From Epsilonproteobacteria bacterium UBA4036 (GTDB taxonomy: Bacteria > Campylobacterota > Campylobacteria > Campylobacterales > Arcobacteraceae), in contig DGAG01000008.1 of NCBI GenBank assembly GCA_002382325.1, forward strand, positions 114,461 to 178,460: DNA of 64,000 nt, written 5' to 3'. Position numbers and translations under genes: made by a program. The notes beneath the pieces are model-generated. The model was not told where the DNA came from. It did not search any database and saw nothing but the letters and a program-made list of their open reading frames with translations. Positions 1 to 9,201 of this stretch are shown piece after piece. Each line of letters opens with the position of its first letter. The stretch's first letter is position 1.

Positions 1-1165
1 ACAACGTCGCTTCTTGAAGATTAACTTCATAAAATTTATTTTGAACCACATGAGTAAACTCTTCAATTAAGTGATTGGCCAAAGCGGAACCATACTCTTT
101 GGTAAAATTACCTAACGCTTCCAATTTAATGGAACCAATAAAACCATCCGACCCTACAATGAACATATTTTTTAAATCCAGTTCAAATACTTTTTGATTA
201 GGTAGTCCTGTCAAATCATCTGTAAATACTTTTCGCTCTAATATTCCTTTATTAATATTAAGCTCATTCACTACCCCAATGTATTTTCTTAAAATTTTAT
301 TAAGTAAACGAAAAGCTTCGTCAATATCGGGATTGTGTCCAGTTTTTTCATCCAGTTTATGCATTAAATTATTTTCTAAAGCATCTTTCATAAAAGCTTT
401 AAAGGCTAACATTGGCTCTAATAGCATCTTTTTAATAAAAAATAAATAGATTAATAAGGCAAAAATAATCCCTATAATACCGATGTACAAAGTATTCCAA
501 AGATACGCTTGTTTCAATTTATTGATTTCTTGATATAATTTTTGCTCATCAATAATATACTCAAAATTTGCCAAAGGTTGATCTAAAACATACAACATAC
601 GGCTATTTACAGTTTTTTCATACTCTGCCGTAGAAGAAAGAACTTCTTTCTTTAAAACATAATAAAAAGATAAAGAAGATAAGGTATTAATCACTCTTTG
701 ATTTTTATGTAAAAGAAATCTAAAATTTATAGGTTCTTCGATATTAACCGTAATCGTATTAAAAAATCGATACATATTATTGGACTGTAAAATAACGTAT
801 CCATTTTTTACATCTGTCGTTACTTCACTGATTTCCCAATCTGTATTTTGAGATTGTGTTGAATTTTTAATCAAATTTTCTTTTGAAAATATTAAGTTTT
901 TGTATTGTATTTTGATTGATTCAAGAGAGATGGTATTCAAAGCAACTTGGAGAATATTGTAAATTGTTTCATTATTACTTTTTAAGATTTTTTCCTGTAA
1001 ATCGCTGACAACAAACTCTATTTGCTTATTGATGTCGCTAAAAAATTTCTCGTTAAGCTCTTTTTTTTCATTGTAATATTTATACGCAAAAAAAGCAGAC
1101 AAAAACCCAAGAAAAAGCAAACAAAAAAATAAAAATTTTTTATGAAAGGTTAAATTAAAATTCAT
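1..1165 (-). CDS. LapD-like inner-membrane c-di-GMP receptor (partial, C-terminus beyond window)
   Basis: An open frame runs from an ATG at 1165 to the window edge, giving about 388 residues with no stop. It has a membrane segment at about 11-29, a periplasmic region of about 190 residues, a second membrane segment at about 222-243, a HAMP-like linker, and from about residue 310 the start of a GGDEF-type domain (DDLTGLPNQ). The region that should begin the catalytic strand is degenerate (GSIKLEALGNF), as in LapD-type receptors, which bind c-di-GMP rather than make it and hold the periplasmic protease LapG. Its ATG overlaps the TGA of the upstream TolC gene (ATGA), so the two are probably translationally coupled. 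The EAL domain that would settle the call lies outside the window. An active GGDEF/EAL enzyme is the alternative. Confidence 0.7.
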   Translation of the reverse strand, partial: MNFNLTFHKKFLFFCLLFLGFLSAFFAYKYYNEKKELNEKFFSDINKQIEFVVSDLQEKILKSNNETIYNILQVALNTISLESIKIQYKNLIFSKENLIKNSTQSQNTDWEISEVTTDVKNGYVILQSNNMYRFFNTITVNIEEPINFRFLLHKNQRVINTLSSLSFYYVLKKEVLSSTAEYEKTVNSRMLYVLDQPLANFEYIIDEQKLYQEINKLKQAYLWNTLYIGIIGIIFALLIYLFFIKKMLLEPMLAFKAFMKDALENNLMHKLDEKTGHNPDIDEAFRLLNKILRKYIGVVNELNINKGILERKVFTDDLTGLPNQKVFELDLKNMFIVGSDGFIGSIKLEALGNFTKEYGSALANHLIEEFTHVVQNKFYEVNLQEATL

Positions 1166-4140
1166 GCTTCATCTTCTAAATGAGTATTGGCAACTGTCAT
1201 GTCTTGACTGTTTTTTTTATTGTATTTGTGATACAACGCTTGTTTAATATAAATCGGTTCCACTCTTGGTCTATTTTTTTGTATTCTTTTGGGCAATTGT
1301 TGAATAAAATCATTGGCTTTATCATAAGAATCAAAGATTCCGTACATCACTTTATGAAAGGATTTATCGGCTCCAAAGGTAAAAGAAAATGCATTTTCTT
1401 GAATTTGATTTTTGTGAATAAATATCTCACTTGATTCCTCATTAAAAAATGTTGCGATGTTAAGTGTATATTTTGAATCCGGTGCTTTTAAGAATTTTTC
1501 TTTAAAAGAATGAAGACTCTCTGGCTCTTCGTTTTTTATTACCTCATTAAGTTTAATTCCATCTTCTAAACTATCTTGTATAGGCGTTATATCTTCAAAC
1601 TCTATTTCTTGAGGAACATCTTCTTCACTTTTTGGTTTTGCTTTTGGTTCAGCATTAGCTGTATTCTCTTTTTGTTTTGTTATAGCATTTCTTAATTCAA
1701 TTTTAATATCTTCGTTGATGGTTTCATACTCGACTTTATTGGTATGAAAAGAAGGGGTTCCTAATTTTAAATATTGGTATTTGTCATACAATGCTTGTTT
1801 ATCTTGAATAAATTCAATCACAGGAAAATACTTATCTTTTGTTTCTTGTGATAATCTTGACAGTGCTTTATTGGCCTCATCATACGTTTCAAAAATACCA
1901 TAAACAACTTTAACCCACTCAGCATTTGTACCGTATCTAAAAATAAGTGCTTGTTCTGATATTTCTTCTTTATTGACCAATAAAATTGCATCGTCCAATT
2001 GTGAGAAAGTCACTAGATTTATCGTATAATTATCGGGTTTAGAAGCCATAAATTCTTGTTTGAACAATTCATTGCTTACATAAGGTTTTGGAGGTTTAGG
2101 CGCTAAAGTAATGGTTTTGGTCTCTACGAGTTCTTTGGGTCGTAATTCATCAAAACCATCAATAAAGTTTTTATACATATCTTTAATGGTTTTAATCGAA
2201 ACCACTTTATACTCTTTATTTTCTATCTTTCCAATTTCTTCTAATACTTTATTGGCATTTTCTTGTGTTTCATAAATCCCATACGCCATTACATTTTTTA
2301 ATTTGTAATCATTTAACACATCTATCATAAAAGCTTGTTTGGATAACGTATGCTTTTTTATAAAGCCAAAGGTATCATAAATGGTATCAAACTCACCGAT
2401 ATAAAGAGTAAAATAGTCGTCATTTGCATCTAAGAATTTATCTTTAAAAATTAAAATATCTTCAATCGTATCGACCACTTTTGTAGGCGTTATTTCTGTT
2501 TTTTCATCTTCTTTTGTTTGTTCAAAAATAGAAGCAAATGCCATTAAATCAATATCTTCTTTTGTCTTTACACTGTTTTTATTATATTTGCTTTTTGTAA
2601 AATCGATAAAATTATCTTTTGTAGGGTCTAATTCAAAATGAGAAACCAATTGCCCTGTTTCAAATTGTAATTTAAAATAATCATTTAGCCGATTTTGATA
2701 AAATTCAATCAAGGAAACTTGCGCCGTATTAAGTTGTCGTTGAGCCGTCAACAATGTTTGTAAATCCTGTTCACCATTTTTAAATGCTTCCCAATAAGAT
2801 TCAACGGTAACTTGTGAAGATTCAACTTCTTGACGTGTGCTTTGTATTGAATTGTCAAGGGCATTAAGAGATTGATGTAAATTAGAAATAATCCATTTAA
2901 TTTTTCTTCTTTCTTCTTCAATTTTGTATTTCGTTTCTCGAATAGTACTGTAAATAGAAAGAATTTTATTGGAATCTTTATCTGCATTGTATAAATTATA
3001 TTTAACCGTTACATATGCTTCATTCATATTTTGTCGATAAAACTCTTCAGGGTCAATATCTTTGTCATACGTTCTTGTATGTGTAATTTCTAAATCAACT
3101 TTAGGATGAAACGCCGATTGAGCCCCTTTGAGTTTATATTGTTCCGACTCAACGGTAATTAAATAACTGACAATATTCAGATTTTGTTTGTTGGCAATTT
3201 CAAGAAGTTCTTCTACGGGCAATATTTGCATATTAAATTCATATTCATATGGCAAGGTATATTTAAAGTTTTCTCCAACAATATATTCATAATATTTTAA
3301 AGCTTCCACAAACTTTGAATTGGTTTTGGATAATTTTGATTCGGCATTAGAAACACTGGCTTTAATGGAACTAATATCTCCAATTGATGCTGCCCCTAAA
3401 TCATATTTAATCGTTACAATTTCTAAAATCTTTTGTAACATTTCCATATTGATTCGAGTAGCATACAACGATTGATAAGAAAATACTACACCAAAATAAG
3501 CTTTAATAGCATTTTGTATCTCTTGTGAAATGGCCAATTCATATCGGTTTTTTGCCACTTCCAAACTTTTTTCTAATCCTTTGATTTTATTGTGAGTTGC
3601 ACCACCTGCATATAAATTTTGTTTGAACTGTAATTTAACACTTTCATCATGATATCGATTCATTCCACTGTCAATTCCATCATCACTGGGCGTTTTTTCA
3701 GTTGTCCCATATTTATATTCAACATCCAAAGTTGGCTTATATCCCGAATAGGCTTCATCTAAATTTAACTTTGCTTGTCGAACTTTTTCTCGTGCAATTT
3801 TGACATTATAATTATTGGAAACCGTCTCTAAAATTACATCCACTAAAGAAACTTTCACATAATTATTAATCTCTTCATTATTGTTAGCTCCCAATAACTG
3901 CTTATTTTTTGTTTGTATCTTAGGTGTTATTGTTCCTGTTAATCCTGTTTCTTCGCCATAAACTTGGTTTATACCTTGAGTTTCAATCGCATGGTTTTTC
4001 GGATTTTTGGGAGCAACTAAATCAACCTTAGGTTCTTCTTCTTTCAAAACAGTTTTTTCTATATTATCATTGGCATTTGTAACACTACACATCAATAAAA
4101 AAGCAATCAATGAAGTTTTTATAACAAAAGGGGTCATCAT
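1162..4140 (-). CDS. TolC-family outer membrane efflux protein with three C-terminal SPOR-like repeats
   Basis: This 992-residue protein has a signal peptide (about 1-23), a low-complexity stretch, and two TolC-type coiled-coil/beta halves at about 95-500. That part would be the outer-membrane channel of a type I secretion system. A long tail follows with three related units at about 563-660, 692-795 and 878-977. Each has a Y-T-L/I-N-x-x-T-F strand, then a V-x-Y-G-I-F/Y-x-(S/T)-Y/Q-(D/E)-x-A-N turn and a helix. This is the pattern of SPOR peptidoglycan-binding domains, which come in two half-repeats. TolC proteins are usually 420-500 residues, so the tail doubles the length. The start overlaps the stop of the MotB-like gene (TAATG). 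The tail probably anchors the channel to peptidoglycan in the periplasm. The SPOR call rests on pattern only. Confidence 0.85.
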   Translation of the reverse strand: MMTPFVIKTSLIAFLLMCSVTNANDNIEKTVLKEEEPKVDLVAPKNPKNHAIETQGINQVYGEETGLTGTITPKIQTKNKQLLGANNNEEINNYVKVSLVDVILETVSNNYNVKIAREKVRQAKLNLDEAYSGYKPTLDVEYKYGTTEKTPSDDGIDSGMNRYHDESVKLQFKQNLYAGGATHNKIKGLEKSLEVAKNRYELAISQEIQNAIKAYFGVVFSYQSLYATRINMEMLQKILEIVTIKYDLGAASIGDISSIKASVSNAESKLSKTNSKFVEALKYYEYIVGENFKYTLPYEYEFNMQILPVEELLEIANKQNLNIVSYLITVESEQYKLKGAQSAFHPKVDLEITHTRTYDKDIDPEEFYRQNMNEAYVTVKYNLYNADKDSNKILSIYSTIRETKYKIEEERRKIKWIISNLHQSLNALDNSIQSTRQEVESSQVTVESYWEAFKNGEQDLQTLLTAQRQLNTAQVSLIEFYQNRLNDYFKLQFETGQLVSHFELDPTKDNFIDFTKSKYNKNSVKTKEDIDLMAFASIFEQTKEDEKTEITPTKVVDTIEDILIFKDKFLDANDDYFTLYIGEFDTIYDTFGFIKKHTLSKQAFMIDVLNDYKLKNVMAYGIYETQENANKVLEEIGKIENKEYKVVSIKTIKDMYKNFIDGFDELRPKELVETKTITLAPKPPKPYVSNELFKQEFMASKPDNYTINLVTFSQLDDAILLVNKEEISEQALIFRYGTNAEWVKVVYGIFETYDEANKALSRLSQETKDKYFPVIEFIQDKQALYDKYQYLKLGTPSFHTNKVEYETINEDIKIELRNAITKQKENTANAEPKAKPKSEEDVPQEIEFEDITPIQDSLEDGIKLNEVIKNEEPESLHSFKEKFLKAPDSKYTLNIATFFNEESSEIFIHKNQIQENAFSFTFGADKSFHKVMYGIFDSYDKANDFIQQLPKRIQKNRPRVEPIYIKQALYHKYNKKNSQDMTVANTHLEDEA

Positions 4141-4838
4141 TATTTTTTTTCAATCCTAATTATTAAAAATCCAAATTCATTTTCATTGGCAATATTGGTA
4201 CTGTTTGGTTTAAGTAAATCCACTTGTACTTCTTTGATTTCATATCCCAATTGCCGAATTAAATTTCTGGCATTAATCGTTCGTGCCAAGGATATTTGTT
4301 TCATTACCGTAGCACTGATTTGATTGGTTGGGTCAACCGCACTGATTTTAACAACATGTTTGGAATATTTTTGTTTAACTTGAGCAATAAACTCTTTTAT
4401 TTGTAAAATGGTTGGATTATCAAGCTTGATGTCATTTCCTCCAAAATTTAAAATCAGATATTCATCTGTTGCAATGGTTGCTTGTTTTGTCTTTTCATCT
4501 TCATAAATTCGGCTTAAATCTTTACCGGCACTTTCTATGTCTCCCACTTCATCTTTTGTTTCAGGTTCTTCTATTAACGTTTGTTTTAACGGTTTAGTTT
4601 GCATCATTTGTTCAGTTTGTTTGGTTTGCTCAAGAATAATCTTTTTAGGATCTTCGCTTAAAATAATTTGGTCAGTTGCTATGGTTCCCGTATAAGATAC
4701 TTTGAATTTGAATTGCGCATAATATCCAATATTAACAATAGTAATCAGTAAAAACAGTAATAAAACTAAAATAACTGAAGAGAAAATATCCACAAAAGGT
4801 GGCCAAGGGTTAAACTCTTCATTGCATCGTTTTGCCAT
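4140..4838 (-). CDS. MotB/TolR/OmpA-like membrane protein
   Basis: The protein has 232 residues. One membrane segment near the N-terminus (about 18-40) begins with P-P-F-V-D-I-F. The Asp just inside the segment matches the proton-carrying Asp of MotB and related stator proteins. A charged linker follows, and then a divergent OmpA-like peptidoglycan-binding domain from about residue 125, with an N/L-S-x-A-R-T-like helix. It lies 4 bp after the MotA/TolQ-like gene and overlaps the TolC-SPOR start by one base. The pair is likely a proton-driven complex that acts on the adhesin export or retention machinery. Flagellar MotB is unlikely because no flagellar genes are nearby and the partner has a long coiled-coil tail. 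Confidence 0.7.
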   Translation of the reverse strand: MAKRCNEEFNPWPPFVDIFSSVILVLLLFLLITIVNIGYYAQFKFKVSYTGTIATDQIILSEDPKKIILEQTKQTEQMMQTKPLKQTLIEEPETKDEVGDIESAGKDLSRIYEDEKTKQATIATDEYLILNFGGNDIKLDNPTILQIKEFIAQVKQKYSKHVVKISAVDPTNQISATVMKQISLARTINARNLIRQLGYEIKEVQVDLLKPNSTNIANENEFGFLIIRIEKK

Positions 4839-4842
4839 AAAC

Positions 4843-6012
4843 TTACTTTCTCACATTATTTTCTAACTGCTGTAATCGTATATCAAAGCTATTAATGAAT
4901 TTTTCCATATTTTCTTGATTTTGTTTTTGAATCTCAACCAGTTGTTTCATCGTCTTATTTTGACTTGTTGCAATATTCGCCAAACTTTGAAGCGACTCAT
5001 CTAAAGTATTTGAATTAGAAAATTGATTGATATTTAACTCTTTTATCGAATTAACAATACTCTCTAAAAGTGCAATTTCATTGCCCGTTGATTTGTTATT
5101 TGCTTCAAAATTCTCTGATAACATTTTATATACAACTTCATTACCCTCTGCACTTTTGCGTAACTCTTCTTTTAAATCTCCCATAGCATCTGCAAATACA
5201 TTAAGAAATTTTCCTGTCGTCATCATATCACCAGAGACAACTTGAGTTTGTCCAGATTGACCTATACTTTTAGGAGCGGATCCCATTGTTTGGTGAAATT
5301 GTTCAATAACTTCTGAAGATTGAGTATCAATGATTTTACCTTTCATCCAATCTTCAATATCTTCAATAAAAGCTTCTTGATTACGACTTAAAATATAGGT
5401 TTTTATACTTAAAATAATGGCCGTTGCTACTCCAAACAGTGATGAACCAAAACCAATTGCCATACCACTTAATGGTCCAGAGAACCCAGCTATTACTTCT
5501 GCTAGATTGATATCTCCGCTTAAAGATAAAATAATTGCACCCATCTCATCAATTGATTTGAGTAACCCCGTAAATGTTCCAAAAAGTCCAATCATCAATG
5601 CCGTTGCTGTAAAGAAATTAATATACACTTTTTGATTGGCAAATTTCTCTTCAAGCCAAGAAGTCACATCTTTAGCTTCATTTTGGGTAAAATAGAGTGT
5701 CCCACTTTTTGCTCGTTTATAAAACATATGAGCAATACTCGCCGGCATAATTCTGTCAATGCCTTTAAGATAATAAATAAGTTGATCCCCTTTTTTATAG
5801 GCTAAAATCCCAAATGTTCCAGCAAGCATAGTTAATCGAAAAGCCGAATGGTAAACAATAACCATACCAATAGCAAGTACTGTCAAAACAGCGATATTAA
5901 AGGTTAATGTCGCCATAAAAAAGCTAATAAACATTTTAAAGTTGGCAAATACCAAAAAAAAGATAAAAAGCCAAAAAACAAAGTATATTTTTAATATTTT
6001 TAATCTTCTCAT
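4843..6012 (-). CDS. MotA/TolQ/ExbB-family proton channel protein
   Basis: The protein has 389 residues. Hydrophobic segments lie at about 10-30, 36-56, 130-155 and 183-205. The last two carry the family signature (F-T-A-T-A-L-M-I-G-L-F-G-T-F-T-G-L and G-M-A-I-G-F-G-S-S-L-F-G-V-A-T-A). Residues from about 265 to 389 form a cytoplasmic, coiled-coil-like extension that TolQ and ExbB lack. The ribosome binding site AAGG lies 6 bp before the ATG. It follows the Cache gene by 8 bp and precedes the MotB-like gene by 4 bp. It probably conducts protons together with that partner. Its substrate or mechanical target is unknown. Confidence 0.8.
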   Translation of the reverse strand: MRRLKILKIYFVFWLFIFFLVFANFKMFISFFMATLTFNIAVLTVLAIGMVIVYHSAFRLTMLAGTFGILAYKKGDQLIYYLKGIDRIMPASIAHMFYKRAKSGTLYFTQNEAKDVTSWLEEKFANQKVYINFFTATALMIGLFGTFTGLLKSIDEMGAIILSLSGDINLAEVIAGFSGPLSGMAIGFGSSLFGVATAIILSIKTYILSRNQEAFIEDIEDWMKGKIIDTQSSEVIEQFHQTMGSAPKSIGQSGQTQVVSGDMMTTGKFLNVFADAMGDLKEELRKSAEGNEVVYKMLSENFEANNKSTGNEIALLESIVNSIKELNINQFSNSNTLDESLQSLANIATSQNKTMKQLVEIQKQNQENMEKFINSFDIRLQQLENNVRK

Positions 6013-6020
6013 TTGCTACC

Positions 6021-6974
6021 TTAAAACAAAAACAAAATAATAGATATCACTAAGCCTAATGCCACAGTTGTAACCGTATTTGTCATATTATCGGCAATGT
6101 TAACAAATCCACCACTGACTTCAGTACTTTCTCCTACAATAATTAGTCCAACATCCGCCCCGTTAATATCTGTAATTTTCTTTACTATTTTAAAATATCC
6201 TTGATCAATTGTATATTTATCTTTTAAAAGTTGCATATACAGTTTTTCATCCATGGTTGGCATACTTGCTGCAAATTTTGTATCATATCGAACATTTTCA
6301 AGTGTATATTCTTGATTGACTTCTTTATATTTACCTGTTTTAGCTTCTAAAGAGATAAATGGCAACATTTTTTTATCAAGTAAAAATACATACTCACTGC
6401 CTTGTTTAACAAAATCACTTCGCAAAGAGTGTATGGATTCTTTAACCTCTAAAACCCCATAAACACTTCCATCTCTTTCCAGTGGTAATAAATACACAAC
6501 AAATACGCCTTCATTTAAGACTTCAATTCCAAATAACTGCCGTTTTGAACTAATGACTGTATTAACAGCATTTCGAAAAACTCTATCTTTATTGGTGACA
6601 TTGATAATATCAATACTTAAATCCATAAAACCACTTTTAACAAACTCTTCATTTAAAAAATCTTTTACCGCTGTCATTGCAATGTTGTTATTGTTTTCAA
6701 TAGCGTTTAATAACGCACCATTTTGACGAATGGCTACCAAAATTTTTTCAAATTCGGTTTTCTTATTTTCAATTTTGACATTTAAAATTTGTTCATAACT
6801 TTTTGACATACTTTGGTAAACTTCTTTAGAAACTCTGTCCGTCATTGTTGTAATAATGTACATACAAATAAAAATACCACTAATAGATACAACACTTAAT
6901 GTGGTAAACCAAAGACCCTTGTTTTTTTTAAGTTGTGCCAGTAATTCTTGTAGTCTTTTAATAAAAGTAAACAT
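6021..6974 (-). CDS. Double-Cache-like periplasmic sensor without output domain
   Basis: The chosen start at 6974 has AAGG 9 bp upstream and gives 317 residues. An in-frame ATG at 7034 would add 20 unlikely residues. A membrane segment lies at about 22-43, then a periplasmic region of about 255 residues with the look of a double Cache fold: a long helix, two alpha/beta lobes, and G-S-V-Y-G-V-L-E-V-K-E. A second membrane segment at about 302-317 ends the protein. No kinase, GGDEF or chemotaxis signalling domain follows, so any signal must pass within the membrane, perhaps to the MotA/TolQ-like protein encoded next. The Cache assignment is by pattern. It is the first gene of the leftward operon. 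Confidence 0.6.
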   Translation of the reverse strand: MFTFIKRLQELLAQLKKNKGLWFTTLSVVSISGIFICMYIITTMTDRVSKEVYQSMSKSYEQILNVKIENKKTEFEKILVAIRQNGALLNAIENNNNIAMTAVKDFLNEEFVKSGFMDLSIDIINVTNKDRVFRNAVNTVISSKRQLFGIEVLNEGVFVVYLLPLERDGSVYGVLEVKESIHSLRSDFVKQGSEYVFLLDKKMLPFISLEAKTGKYKEVNQEYTLENVRYDTKFAASMPTMDEKLYMQLLKDKYTIDQGYFKIVKKITDINGADVGLIIVGESTEVSGGFVNIADNMTNTVTTVALGLVISIILFLF

Positions 6975-7035
6975 TGAAAAGAACCTTGTAGATATTGATG
7001 TAGATAAAAAAGACATTTTATAGTAACAAAACATA

Positions 7036-7041
7036 ACTATA
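7036..7041 (-). promoter_or_regulatory. Possible -10 box for the Cache-channel-TolC-LapD operon
   Basis: TATAGT on the minus strand lies about 60 bp before the chosen start at 6974, in the divergent gap between the two operons. No convincing -35 is visible, which is common in Campylobacterota. Confidence 0.3.
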
Positions 7042-7077
7042 ACTTAAATTATTACTTTTTTATAAGCAAAATTTAAT

Positions 7078-7083
7078 TATAAT
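7078..7083 (+). promoter_or_regulatory. Likely -10 box for the lapB-lapC-HDOD transcription unit
   Basis: A perfect TATAAT, preceded by T-rich DNA, lies about 20-30 bp before the exporter start. It fits the AT-rich -10-centred promoters of Campylobacterota. Confidence 0.5.
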
Positions 7084-7102
7084 CATTATTAATTTATATT
7101 CC

Positions 7103-9199
7103 ATGAGGTTAAATTTGAATGACATAAAAACCCCTCTTCTTTGTGCTTTTAAATATATGTTAGACTTCTATTATGGCGAAGTCAATATCGATACTATTTT
7201 AAATTTAGATGCTGTTAAAGATGGGGAATTTAACAAAGCCTCTATCTTTATCGTTTGCGATCAAATTGGTCTTATTGCTCTTGAAAAAGAGATGAGTGCT
7301 CAAAATATTCCCAATCATTTTTTACCCTGTATTATTTTTGATGAAAATGATACTCCTTTAATTTATCAAAAAAATATAGCCAACAAAAAAATTGAACTGT
7401 TCAATGCCAAAGAAGAAAAAAGATTTGAAATTGAATTTAATGAATTAAATCATTATAAAAAAGCGCTTTTAATTTTCAGAGAAGAGAACAAAAAAAAACT
7501 ACTTGATAAAGTTTCCAATAATAATTGGTTTTGGGAACCCGTTAAATCATTTTGGAAATCATACATAGAAGTAGGTATTTTAACTTTTTTTATTAATTTA
7601 TTTGCCCTATTTACTCCTTTGTTTATCATGACTGTTTATGACAGAGTTGTACCTAATGAAGCCTATGAAACACTTTTTGTTTTAAGTTTTGGCTTGATTA
7701 TTGTATTGATTTTTGAATTGGTTTTTAAAAGTGTACGAAATCACATCATTGATAAAACAGGGAAAAAACTCTCTTTGTATTTAGAAGAGGATTTAATGAA
7801 ACGTGTTTTAACATTGCAATCACAATACGATACTATGATGACAGGAGCAAAAGCCAATTTATTCCGAGAATTAGCAACCGTACGTGATTTTTTTGCAACA
7901 AAATCAATCGTTCAAATTATCGATTTTCCTTTTTTTATTTTTGCTCTTATTGCCATTTATTTTATTTCTCCCGCTGTTGCATTGGTTCCTTTTTTAATTG
8001 CAGTTGTGGTTGTTTTAATTAATTTATCCCTTCAAATTCCTATTGCTAATTTAAGTAAAAAACACTTAGAAAATATTCAATCCAAGCAAAACTATTTGGT
8101 TGAATCCATTCAAGGAAGTGATACCGTTAAGCTTTCTAATGCTATCTCCTCTAAACTTTTCAATTGGCGTACTATCATCGCTCATGCAGAAAATATTCAA
8201 CTTAAAATACAACGAGTAAATGCTTTTGCACTTAATACATCACAATCCCTAATCCAATTAACCACTATTTTAGTTGTAGTAGTAGGAGTATTCCAAATTT
8301 CTGATAAAGAGCTAAGTGTGGGGGGATTAATTGCTGTTACCATTTTAGCAAGTCGTTCAATGGTACCCGTTATAAGCCTTTCTACTATGGTCATTAAATT
8401 TAAAGAGATAAAAGATTCTCTTTATAATTTAAGAGATTTTTGGGATTTACCTTTAGAAAATGAAAAAAATATTGAAATAGGATTAGGAAAACTTAAGGGC
8501 GATATCGAATTTAAGCAGGTTACTTATTATTTTAAAAATGCCAAATACCCTTCTGTTAATGCTATTAACTTTAGTATAAAAAACGGAGAAAAAATAGGAA
8601 TTATTGGACAAACTGGAGCGGGAAAATCTACCCTTTTAAAACTTCTCACGGGTCTTTTACATCCCACTAAGGGAAGTATTTTTATTGATAACCATGATAT
8701 TTCAACCATTCATCCCGTAGAAATACGTCAAAACATTGGCGTAATGACACAAGACCCCTTTTTATTTAATGGTACGTTAAAAGAAAATATTGAACTCTCA
8801 CGACCTATTAGTAAAGAAAAAATGATGGAAACCATCACATTAACAGGGTTAGAAGAGTTGGTTAAAAGAAGCGGTCAAGGAGATGGTATCCCAGTAGGAG
8901 AAAGAGGCTGTAATTTAAGTACAGGACAAAAACATTTGGTTGCACTTGCACGTGCAATTGTCAATGACCCCTCTATTTTAATTTTAGATGAGCCAACGAC
9001 TGGCTTAGATGTTGGATTAGAGAAAAAACTGATGGAAAACTTAAAGCATATTATCCAAAACAAAACACTTATTTTAATCACACATCGTTTTGCAGCGTTA
9101 GAACTGGTTGATAGAATTTTAGTCTTAAGCAACGGAAAAATCGTTGCAGATGGTCCTAGAGATGCTGTATTAAATGCATTAAAAAATCCCAAAGGATAA
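7103..9199 (+). CDS. LapB-like type I secretion ABC exporter (set 1)
   Basis: This 698-residue half-transporter has an N-terminal C39-like domain (about 1-140) without an obvious catalytic Cys-His pair. Six membrane segments follow at about 150-430, and then an ATPase domain with Walker A G-Q-T-G-A-G-K-S (about 502-509), signature L-S-T-G-Q (605-609), Walker B I-L-I-L-D-E (625-630) and an H-loop His at about 661. LapB-type exporters use the inactive C39-like domain to bind RTX adhesins. The ATG at 7103 has no ribosome binding site, whereas an in-frame TTG at 7115 has GAGGT 5 bp upstream, so the true start may be 7115 (694 residues). The membrane fusion protein gene follows after 2 bp. Confidence 0.9.
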   Translation: MRLNLNDIKTPLLCAFKYMLDFYYGEVNIDTILNLDAVKDGEFNKASIFIVCDQIGLIALEKEMSAQNIPNHFLPCIIFDENDTPLIYQKNIANKKIELFNAKEEKRFEIEFNELNHYKKALLIFREENKKKLLDKVSNNNWFWEPVKSFWKSYIEVGILTFFINLFALFTPLFIMTVYDRVVPNEAYETLFVLSFGLIIVLIFELVFKSVRNHIIDKTGKKLSLYLEEDLMKRVLTLQSQYDTMMTGAKANLFRELATVRDFFATKSIVQIIDFPFFIFALIAIYFISPAVALVPFLIAVVVVLINLSLQIPIANLSKKHLENIQSKQNYLVESIQGSDTVKLSNAISSKLFNWRTIIAHAENIQLKIQRVNAFALNTSQSLIQLTTILVVVVGVFQISDKELSVGGLIAVTILASRSMVPVISLSTMVIKFKEIKDSLYNLRDFWDLPLENEKNIEIGLGKLKGDIEFKQVTYYFKNAKYPSVNAINFSIKNGEKIGIIGQTGAGKSTLLKLLTGLLHPTKGSIFIDNHDISTIHPVEIRQNIGVMTQDPFLFNGTLKENIELSRPISKEKMMETITLTGLEELVKRSGQGDGIPVGERGCNLSTGQKHLVALARAIVNDPSILILDEPTTGLDVGLEKKLMENLKHIIQNKTLILITHRFAALELVDRILVLSNGKIVADGPRDAVLNALKNPKG

Positions 9200-9201
9200 T
9201 A

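Noticed and set aside
4140..6012. Zorya-type defence genes (ZorA/ZorB)
   Set aside because: The channel pair is similar in plan, but no ZorC, ZorD or ZorE gene is adjacent and the neighbours are secretion genes.
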